This document shows, piece after piece, positions 1 through 4,464 of a stretch of DNA of 5,267 nt. A program made the position numbers and the translations under genes. This DNA is from a bacterium UBA4883. GTDB taxonomy: Bacteria; Bacillota; Clostridia; Oscillospirales; Acutalibacteraceae. The first letter of the stretch is position 1, and each line of letters opens with the position of its first letter. Below the pieces are notes generated by a model. That model had not been told where the DNA came from, searched no databases, and saw only the letters and a list, made by a program, of their open reading frames with translations. Location of the stretch: assembly GCA_002399225.1 (NCBI GenBank), contig DHDF01000105.1:2420-7686 (forward strand), written 5' to 3'.

Positions 1-1199
1 ACCTCCGGGCTCACCAGATACAGCTTCGCGTCGGCTGTGCCTCCTCTGCCCCTGAAATTCCGGTTGGAAGTGCGGACCGAAACGCCGCCCGTCGGCGGGG
101 CCTGCCCGATGCCCGGGCACGCCCCGCAGGCGATCTCGGTGATCCTGGCGCCCGAATCGACCAGGTCGGTGATGACGCCCTCTTTCAGCAGCTGCCGGAA
201 GGTCTGGCGCGTTGCCACCGAAACCGTCAGGCTGACGTCGTCGTTCACTGTTTTGCCCTTCAGAACCAGAGCCGCCTTTTTGATATCGGCATAGGAGGCG
301 TTGGTGCAGCTTCCGATATAGACCTGCTGAACCGGGATATCGTGAACCTCCGGGATCGTCTTTACGTTGTCGGGCATATCGGGGCACGCGATCAAAGGCT
401 CGATTTTGGAAAGATCGAGCGTGATTTCTTCGTCGTACTCACAGCCTTCGTCGGCGCTCATCGGAACAAAATCCTTTTCGCGGCCCTGCGCCGCAAAGAA
501 TTTGCGGACCACCTCGTCCGCCGGGAAGATGGATGTGGTCGCGCCCATTTCCGCGCCCATGTTCGCGATCGTGCCGCGTTCCGGCACTTCAAGCGTTTTG
601 ACCCCTTCTCCGGTGTACTCGAAAACCTTGCCGAGCCCGCCTTTTACGGTGAAGCGCCGCAGCATTTCAAGCGCGACATCCTTGGCGGAGCTGCCGGGCC
701 TCAGCCGGTTGATCAGATTGACCCGGATGACCGCGGGCATTTTCAGCCGCATGGGGAAGCCTGCCATGGCGACCGCCACGTCCATTCCGCCCGCGCCGAT
801 TGCCAGCATGCCGATCGCGCCGCTCGTCGGCGTGTGGCTGTCCGTCCCCAGCAGCGTTTTGCCCGGGATGCCGAAGCGGGAATAATGGACAGAATGACAG
901 ATGCCGTTGCCCGGGCGCGAAAGGTACAGCCCATATTTCTTTGCAATGGACTGCAAAAAAATATGATCGTCCGGCGTCTTATTGTCGACATACAGAAGAT
1001 TGTGGTCCAGATAGCTCACGGAGCATTCCGTGCGGACGCGCGGAAGATGGAGTGCTTCAAACGCGAGGTATGACATCACGCCCGTGATATCATGTGTCAG
1101 CGTCTGGTCTATTTTGAGATGGATTTCTTCTCCCGGCACCAGTTCTGCCGGAGAGGTCAGATGCTTGCGGATGATTTTTCGAATCAGATTGTCTGGCAT
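1..1199 (-). CDS. acn: Aconitate hydratase (aconitase), N-terminal 399 codons, truncated by window edge
   Basis: Interconverts citrate and isocitrate through cis-aconitate with a [4Fe-4S] cluster in the cytoplasm. The frame is open from ATG at 1199 to the left edge. Family features seen in order are QTLTHDITG (His36-Asp37), SYLDHN, GNGICHSVHYSRFG, the signature GTDSHTPTSGAIGM (from Gly118), ATTSIFPADE, GSCTN with cluster Cys298, and Cys358/Cys361 in ACGACPGIGQAP, followed by GGVSVRTSNRNF. The overall pattern matches the roughly 640-660 residue 'Aquifex-type' putative aconitases common in Clostridia, so about 240 residues, including the swivel domain, should lie outside the window. The cluster motif differs from the usual CGPCIG. 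The start is supported by GGAGGG (1211-1216) 11 bases upstream. LeuC and homoaconitase are relatives, but the aconitase-like N terminus and the icd/cit neighbours favour aconitase. It is separated from lysR by a terminator and has its own promoter. Confidence 0.95.
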   Translation of the reverse strand, partial: MPDNLIRKIIRKHLTSPAELVPGEEIHLKIDQTLTHDITGVMSYLAFEALHLPRVRTECSVSYLDHNLLYVDNKTPDDHIFLQSIAKKYGLYLSRPGNGICHSVHYSRFGIPGKTLLGTDSHTPTSGAIGMLAIGAGGMDVAVAMAGFPMRLKMPAVIRVNLINRLRPGSSAKDVALEMLRRFTVKGGLGKVFEYTGEGVKTLEVPERGTIANMGAEMGATTSIFPADEVVRKFFAAQGREKDFVPMSADEGCEYDEEITLDLSKIEPLIACPDMPDNVKTIPEVHDIPVQQVYIGSCTNASYADIKKAALVLKGKTVNDDVSLTVSVATRQTFRQLLKEGVITDLVDSGARITEIACGACPGIGQAPPTGGVSVRTSNRNFRGRGGTADAKLYLVSPE

Positions 1200-1268
1200 G
1201 AAAAGTAATTCCCTCCGTTATTTAAAATGATTTTACAAGCAGTTCCTGATCAAGCTTTGGAATCTTTC

Positions 1269-1292
1269 GTGAAAAGTGCCCAAGATTGTGCA
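1269..1292. promoter_or_regulatory. Candidate operator in acn leader (GTGAAAAGTGCCCAA plus ATTGTGCA)
   Basis: GTGAAAAGTGCCCAA (1269-1283) matches GTGAATTGTGCCCAA upstream of icd (2799-2813) at 13 of 15 bases. It is followed after one base by ATTGTGCA (1285-1292), within ATTG-TG-CAAT dyad symmetry. The pair would lie about 13-36 bases downstream of the predicted acn transcription start, a position that suits repression or road-blocking. Binding by the neighbouring LysR protein is inference. Confidence 0.45.
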
Positions 1293-1311
1293 ATTTGTAA
1301 CAACTGACTTT

Positions 1312-1339
1312 ATCATAGCATCACTATAATTTTTGTAAA
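1312..1339 (-). promoter_or_regulatory. Sigma-A type promoter of acn
   Basis: On the minus strand, -35 TTTACA (1334-1339) is followed by a 16-base spacer and -10 TATGAT (1312-1317). A TG dinucleotide one base before the -10 makes it an extended -10. Transcription would start near 1305, leaving a leader of about 105 bases before the acn ATG at 1199. No other -35/-10 pair of this quality was seen in the gap. Confidence 0.65.
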
Positions 1340-1396
1340 ATGCCAATATTAATATGGGTAATATAGATAAAATTGTATAACAGAGCTGAAAAAGCA

Positions 1397-1404
1397 ATTG
1401 TGCA
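1397..1404 (+). promoter_or_regulatory. ATTGTGCA motif copy
   Basis: An exact copy of the 8-base ATTGTGCA also found at 1285-1292 (+) and 1446-1453 (minus strand), and as ATTGTGCC at 2803-2810. It lies about 90 bases upstream of the predicted acn start. A lone 8-mer is weak evidence; its recurrence within 170 bases is what makes it worth listing. Confidence 0.3.
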
Positions 1405-1436
1405 TGTCAAAAAGATTAAAATTTGTCTATTTTATA

Positions 1437-1451
1437 TGTGCATAATGCACA
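1437..1451. promoter_or_regulatory. 15-bp palindrome TGTGCATAATGCACA, possible operator
   Basis: A perfect 7+1+7 inverted repeat (TGTGCAT A ATGCACA). Its right half, read on the minus strand with two flanking bases, gives ATTGTGCA (1446-1453), the motif repeated elsewhere in this gap. It lies about 130-145 bases upstream of the predicted acn start. The spacing fits a dimer binding site better than an RNA hairpin, since the loop would be one base. The binding protein is unknown. Confidence 0.4.
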
Positions 1452-1529
1452 ATAATGGAACAGGACAGATTTTTCGTTACAGATGCAAAATGAATCATGA
1501 GATCCATACAGAAAAAAGCATATGGAAGC

Positions 1530-1564
1530 GTCTGTGTTCCCTGTGGAACAGGGACACGGCAGAC
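1530..1564. repeat. Bulged hairpin between lysR terminator and acn promoter
   Basis: TCCCTG (1538-1543) pairs with CAGGGA (1549-1554). The stem extends by GTG/CAC past a bulged T and by GTCT/AGAC past an internal loop. An overlapping alternative stem, TGTTCC (1535-1540) with GGAACA (1545-1550), excludes the first. No T-run directly follows on either strand, so it does not look like a terminator. On the minus strand it lies just after the lysR terminator. Function unknown. Confidence 0.35.
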
Positions 1565-1583
1565 GATATTCCGCGAAAAGAAT

Positions 1584-1621
1584 AAGACACCCGGGCTCCA
1601 ACTTTGGAGCCCGGGTGTCTT
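1584..1621 (-). terminator. Strong intrinsic terminator of lysR
   Basis: A perfect 17-bp inverted repeat (arms 1584-1600 and 1605-1621) with a 4-base loop and a GC-rich core around CCCGGGC. On the minus strand it is followed by TATTCTTTTC, a moderately T-rich tail. It begins 38 bases after the lysR stop and insulates the downstream, co-directional acn from lysR transcription. The plus-strand side has only TT after the stem and no upstream gene, so the minus orientation is preferred. Confidence 0.85.
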
Positions 1622-1659
1622 TGGAATCGTCTGTCGTGGCGCGGCTGCCTGCCGGTTCA

Positions 1660-2646
1660 TCAGCCCGTCTCGGTGTTCATTCGGCTGTTTCCCCTGTGAT
1701 TTCGAAGAAACGACATCTGTGAGAATACCTCGCCCGCAATTTCGAAAAACGACTCTTCCGCCTCGCTGAGATAAGCGTCCTTGCGGTAAAGGGCCAGAAT
1801 ATCCCATCTGACGGGCTGTCTCGCGAGAGAATAAATATCCACTTCGGCATCACATTTGGCCAGCTCGATGGTCATGGCTGGTACAATCGTCACGCCTATC
1901 CCCGCCGACGCAAGGCGGCAGGCGCATACGTTGCTGTCTATTTCCATAAAGACATTCGGCTTGATTTTATAAAAATCGAAAAGAAGGTCGAGAAAAGTCC
2001 GGAGCGCGTGTCCCTTCGTGAGAAAAATGAACGGAAGGTCCTTTATTTTATTGAGATCTACCGCATCGGGATTGCCGTCGGCCAGATATTCAGGCCTCAC
2101 GACGTTTTTGGCGGCTACGAGGAACAGCTCCTCGCTGTAAATGCGCCGTGTCGCCAGGTTCATTTCATTCTTTTTGTCCCGGCCTTTCTTATTGTTGTTC
2201 TGAAAAGGAAGAATCGCAAAATCGAGCTGCCCTTTCAGAATCCCATCCACCAATTTATCGCCTTTGCAGGAAGAAATCTGGACGTCGATGCCGGGAAACT
2301 TCTTTCGATAGCGGGGTAAAATCAGAGGCAGCATATAAGTGCATCGTTCAAACGGAAAGCCAACCCGGATCCGGCCCTTCCTGTTTTTTGAAATGTCGGC
2401 CAGCTCTTTGGACATATTGTTCGCCATCATCAGAATCTGCCGGGCATACTTCAGATATTGTTCGCCGGCAAAGGTGAGGGAGAGCGGCGAAGTGGAGCGG
2501 TCGAAAAGCTGCACGCCCAGCTGCCCTTCCACTTTGGAGATAAAATGGCTCAGGGCCGGCTGTGAAATATAGAGCGAGTTTGCGGCCTTCGTGATGCTTT
2601 GGTATTCCGCCACGGTACAGATGTATACCAGCTGCTGCATATCCAT
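1660..2646 (-). CDS. LysR-type transcriptional regulator
   Basis: A 328-residue DNA-binding regulator, normal length for the family. The N-terminal winged helix-turn-helix spans about residues 4-60, with the recognition region SITKAANSLYISQPALSHFI at 17-36 and then the typical LGVQLFDR. A linker helix follows (about 59-88), then a periplasmic-binding-protein-like effector domain (about 91-310) starting GRIRVGF and including LDFAILP and the late AGIGVTIVPA. A short Lys/Asn-rich stretch (NNNKKGRDKKNEMN) follows LDFAILPF and looks like an extended loop. An in-frame ATG at 2679 exists but lies inside the promoter spacer; ATG 2646 has AAAGGGGG 8 bases upstream. It sits between acn and icd-citDE, so control of citrate genes is likely. 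Bacillus CcpC is a known LysR-type precedent acting on aconitase and citrate synthase genes, but orthology is not shown. The effector (perhaps citrate) is inference. Confidence 0.93.
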   Translation of the reverse strand: MDMQQLVYICTVAEYQSITKAANSLYISQPALSHFISKVEGQLGVQLFDRSTSPLSLTFAGEQYLKYARQILMMANNMSKELADISKNRKGRIRVGFPFERCTYMLPLILPRYRKKFPGIDVQISSCKGDKLVDGILKGQLDFAILPFQNNNKKGRDKKNEMNLATRRIYSEELFLVAAKNVVRPEYLADGNPDAVDLNKIKDLPFIFLTKGHALRTFLDLLFDFYKIKPNVFMEIDSNVCACRLASAGIGVTIVPAMTIELAKCDAEVDIYSLARQPVRWDILALYRKDAYLSEAEESFFEIAGEVFSQMSFLRNHRGNSRMNTETG

Positions 2647-2654
2647 TTTGCATA

Positions 2655-2662
2655 CCCCCTTT
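2655..2662 (-). promoter_or_regulatory. Ribosome binding site that sets the lysR start
   Basis: AAAGGGGG on the minus strand lies 8 bases before ATG 2646. It almost coincides with the predicted transcription start (near 2661), so the leader would be only about 15 bases with the binding site at its very 5' end. Confidence 0.7.
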
Positions 2663-2667
2663 CCAGC

Positions 2668-2696
2668 AAGGTACCACATTCATGCAATTCTGTCAA
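2668..2696 (-). promoter_or_regulatory. Strong sigma-A promoter of lysR
   Basis: A perfect -35 TTGACA (2691-2696), a 17-base spacer, and -10 TACCTT (2668-2673) preceded by TGG (extended -10), all on the minus strand. Transcription would begin near 2661. The spacer contains the imperfect dyad ATTGCATGAAT, a possible but unproven autoregulatory contact. Confidence 0.75.
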
Positions 2697-2766
2697 CAAG
2701 CCGGAGAATCGGAAAAAATATTTATGTAATTTGGTTTATACCTTTCATACCCAAATAAGCATTTTA

Positions 2767-2789
2767 CTTAAAGCTGTTTTTCCTTTAAG
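2767..2789. repeat. Inverted repeat CTTAAAG-N9-CTTTAAG in lysR-icd gap
   Basis: Perfect 7-base arms at 2767-2773 and 2783-2789 with a 9-base spacer. It lies 9 bases upstream of the GTGAATTGTGCCCAA element and well upstream of icd. Interrupted dyads of this size are typical of LysR-type binding sites, so it is a candidate recognition site. No copy was seen near acn. Confidence 0.4.
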
Positions 2790-2798
2790 ATAATTATA

Positions 2799-2813
2799 GT
2801 GAATTGTGCCCAA
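2799..2813. promoter_or_regulatory. Candidate operator GTGAATTGTGCCCAA upstream of icd-citDE
   Basis: Shares 13 of 15 bases with 1269-1283 in the acn leader. The core AATTG-TGCC-CAATT (2802-2815) is a 5+4+5 inverted repeat and contains ATTGTGCC, related to the three ATTGTGCA copies near acn. It overlaps the best candidate -35 of the icd operon. This suits coordinated control of both citrate branches by one protein, presumably the LysR regulator encoded next door. Confidence 0.5.
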
Positions 2814-2830
2814 TTTTTAGGTTTTAAAAT
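2804..2830 (+). promoter_or_regulatory. Tentative promoter of icd-citDE
   Basis: A -10-like TAAAAT (2825-2830) lies 15 bases after TTGTGC (2804-2809), a poor -35 with short spacing. An alternative -10, TATAGT (2795-2800), has no good -35. A weak, activator-dependent promoter would fit, but the assignment is uncertain. The leader before TTG 2932 would be about 95-130 bases. Confidence 0.25.
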
Positions 2831-2916
2831 CCCGATGTCTCTATGAAATTTGTATATACGAATCGAACTTTAAATGAAAAATTTTGGACCTTGATGGAAG
2901 TATCATGGATCTGCTT

Positions 2917-2922
2917 AGGAGG
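2917..2922 (+). promoter_or_regulatory. Ribosome binding site that sets a TTG start for icd
   Basis: A consensus AGGAGG lies 9 bases before TTG at 2932. Upstream in-frame candidates (TTG 2884, ATG 2905) lack a comparable site and would translate through this ribosome binding site, so TTG 2932 is chosen. Confidence 0.8.
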
Positions 2923-2931
2923 GTTAATCAA

Positions 2932-4086
2932 TTGGAAGACATCAATAACGCCACGAAAAAATTTGGCGAGCTGATTGAACAGGATCTGGCGCGGGTATCC
3001 CGCATGAAGGAAACAAACGAATTCACCGATTTCAAAGCGCTCGATAAAATCGTGATTGGCATCCTGCCGGGCGACGGAGTGGGGCCTATTCTGATGAAAC
3101 AGGCGCTGCGCGTCCTGCGAAGCCTGATTCAGACAGAGCTTGACAGCGGGCGCATCGAGATACGGGTCATCGAGGGGATGACGATCGAAAACCGTGCAGC
3201 AAGGCGGGAATCCCTGCCCCCCGAGATTTTTGAGGAGATCAAAAAATGCAATGTTATCCTGAAAGGGCCGATGGTTACGCCGCGGGCCTCGGATCCCTGG
3301 CCAAATCTCGTGAGCGCGAACAGCCTCCTGCGCCGGGGGCTTGATCTTTTCGCGGCGGTCCGCCCCATCCGGATCCCTTCCAAAGGGATCGACTGGACTT
3401 TCTTCCGCGAGAATATCGAGGGAGAATATATCTGGGGCGACAAGGGGATTCAGGTGAACGGCGATCTCGCGGTCGATTTCCGCGTACAGACGAAGCAGGG
3501 CAGCGGACGCATTGCCCGCGCGGCTTTTGAATTCGCCAAAAACAACGGGAAAAAGAACGTGACGGTGGTCACCAAGGCGAACATCGTGAAACTGACGGAC
3601 GGCAATTTTGTGAAATCCGTCCGGGAAGCCGCAAAAGAATATCCGGGGATCACGGTCGAGGAGCGGCTGGTGGACGCAATGGCCGCGAAAATGATGAACC
3701 CGGCGTTCAATAAGGGGCTGGAGGTCTTTGTGCTGCCCAACCTGTACGGGGATATCATCACGGATATCGCCGCCGAGCATCAGGGCGGGCTGGGGAGCGC
3801 GTCATCCTCCAACCTCGGGAACAAATATGCGATGTTCGAGGCCATTCACGGTACGGCACCCGACCTGATCGCTCAGGGAAGGGGAGAATACGCCGACCCG
3901 AGCAGCCTGATTCGCGCGGTCGGCATGATGCTCGGCCATATCGGCTATCCCGGCCTGAAAAAGAAGCTGGATGACGCCATGGATATCTGCACGATTACCG
4001 AGCGCCGGGTCGCCGCAACCACTCGAAAAGAGGATGCCACGGCCGGGGAATTCACCGATTATGTGCTGGAGACCTTGGGAAGATAG
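2932..4086 (+). CDS. icd: Isocitrate dehydrogenase, probably NAD+-dependent (isocitrate/isopropylmalate family)
   Basis: Oxidative decarboxylation of isocitrate to 2-oxoglutarate in the cytoplasm; 384 residues from TTG 2932. Motifs seen are ILPGDGVGP near the N terminus, SANSLLRRGLDLFAAVRPIR (Ser128, Asn130, Arg134, Arg144), RENIEGEY (Arg159, Tyr166), TKANIVK (Lys215), Asp248, NLYGDIITD (Asp274, Asp278) and HGTAPD (His306-Asp311). By analogy with E. coli Icd these match Ser113, Asn115, Arg119, Arg129, Arg153, Tyr160, Lys230 and Asp283/307/311, so isocitrate is favoured over isopropylmalate. Asp311 and Leu312 replace the NADP-binding Lys344 and Tyr345, which predicts NAD+. An N-terminal segment of about 38 residues precedes the catalytic core. 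It is first in an operon with citDE, after a 78-base gap containing a hairpin. Homoisocitrate or another 3-hydroxyacid substrate is less likely. Confidence 0.88.
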   Translation: MEDINNATKKFGELIEQDLARVSRMKETNEFTDFKALDKIVIGILPGDGVGPILMKQALRVLRSLIQTELDSGRIEIRVIEGMTIENRAARRESLPPEIFEEIKKCNVILKGPMVTPRASDPWPNLVSANSLLRRGLDLFAAVRPIRIPSKGIDWTFFRENIEGEYIWGDKGIQVNGDLAVDFRVQTKQGSGRIARAAFEFAKNNGKKNVTVVTKANIVKLTDGNFVKSVREAAKEYPGITVEERLVDAMAAKMMNPAFNKGLEVFVLPNLYGDIITDIAAEHQGGLGSASSSNLGNKYAMFEAIHGTAPDLIAQGRGEYADPSSLIRAVGMMLGHIGYPGLKKKLDDAMDICTITERRVAATTRKEDATAGEFTDYVLETLGR

Positions 4087-4104
4087 GATCAGTATCATTT
4101 TTCA

Positions 4105-4139
4105 GTCGCTTTTTCGAAGTGCTTCTTTGAAAGAGCGAC
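4105..4139 (+). terminator. Intercistronic hairpin between icd and citD, possible attenuator
   Basis: GTCGCTTTTTC (4105-4115) pairs with GAAAGAGCGAC (4129-4139) as an 11-bp stem with one G-U wobble and a 13-base loop. It is followed by CTATTTTTGG with five Ts. The stem is moderately stable and the T-run starts 4 bases late, so partial termination or a processing/stability element is more likely than full termination. It could set the icd to citDE expression ratio. Confidence 0.5.
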
Positions 4140-4164
4140 CTATTTTTGGAAAGAAGGGTACCTG

Positions 4165-4461
4165 ATGAAGATCAAGCAAAGCGCGGTTGCCGGCACGATG
4201 GAGTCGAGCGATATCATGGTCACCATCGCCCCCAGCGACGGCAGCGGCATTCAAATCGAGTTGAACAGCACGGTGGAGAAGCAGTTCGGGCAGGAAATCC
4301 GCCGGGTGATCCGGGATACGCTGACAAAGCTTGGAATCGACAGCGCTTCTGTCACCGCGGTGGATAAAGGCGCGCTGAACTGCGTGATCCATGCGCGCGT
4401 GGAAACGGCCGCTCATCGTGCGTGCGGCGAGAACCATGCCGACTATGTTTGGGGTGAATGA
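4165..4461 (+). CDS. citD: Citrate lyase acyl carrier protein (gamma subunit)
   Basis: The 98-residue acyl carrier subunit of citrate lyase, equal in length to E. coli CitD. It carries the 2'-(5''-phosphoribosyl)-3'-dephospho-CoA arm that holds the acetyl and citryl groups between CitF and CitE. The N terminus MKIKQSAVAGTMESSD matches the family, with the expected attachment residue Ser14, and VEKQFG and DKGALNC are also family hallmarks. AGAAGGG (4152-4158) lies 6 bases before the ATG. Only three bases separate its stop from citE, so translation is probably coupled. Maturation needs CitX and CitG, and activation needs the CitC ligase; none lies in this window. Confidence 0.96.
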   Translation: MKIKQSAVAGTMESSDIMVTIAPSDGSGIQIELNSTVEKQFGQEIRRVIRDTLTKLGIDSASVTAVDKGALNCVIHARVETAAHRACGENHADYVWGE

Positions 4462-4464
4462 GAT

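Larger units (their letters stand above)
1200..1583. other. AT-rich control region upstream of aconitase
   Basis: This gap contains no convincing gene. It holds the predicted acn leader of about 105 bases (roughly 1200-1305, minus strand), the acn promoter (1312-1339), a 10-bp palindrome ATATTAATAT just upstream of the -35 (1346-1355), three copies of ATTGTGCA, a 15-bp palindrome and a bulged hairpin. A 70-codon TTG-initiated frame at 1373-1585 has no ribosome binding site or recognisable content and is not called. Base composition is markedly more AT-rich than in the flanking genes. Confidence 0.7.

Noticed and set aside
342..1073. 243-codon plus-strand open frame (and a 172-codon frame at 367-885)
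   Set aside because: They lie opposite the aconitase, which has clear family motifs in the minus frame. The plus-strand translations are Arg/His/Ala-rich without family features.
1373..1585. 70-codon TTG-started frame in the acn-lysR gap
   Set aside because: It has no ribosome binding site, ends inside the lysR terminator arm, and its composition looks like translated AT-rich spacer.
1584..1621. Large perfect inverted repeat considered as insertion-sequence end or attachment site
   Set aside because: A GC-rich stem with 4-base loop, a following T-rich tail and a position 38 bases after the lysR stop fit an intrinsic terminator. There is no transposase or direct repeat.
1427..1807. 126-codon minus-strand frame spanning the lysR 3' end and terminator
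   Set aside because: It overlaps lysR out of frame and runs through the 17-bp terminator stem; no domain seen.
2884..2931. Longer N terminus for icd from TTG 2884 or ATG 2905
   Set aside because: The stretch encodes the AGGAGG ribosome binding site itself as Arg-Arg, and neither upstream start has a good site of its own.
2824..3780. 318-codon minus-strand open frame opposite icd
   Set aside because: It is antisense to a well-supported dehydrogenase. It arises from codon composition, has no recognisable domain, and spans the icd promoter region.
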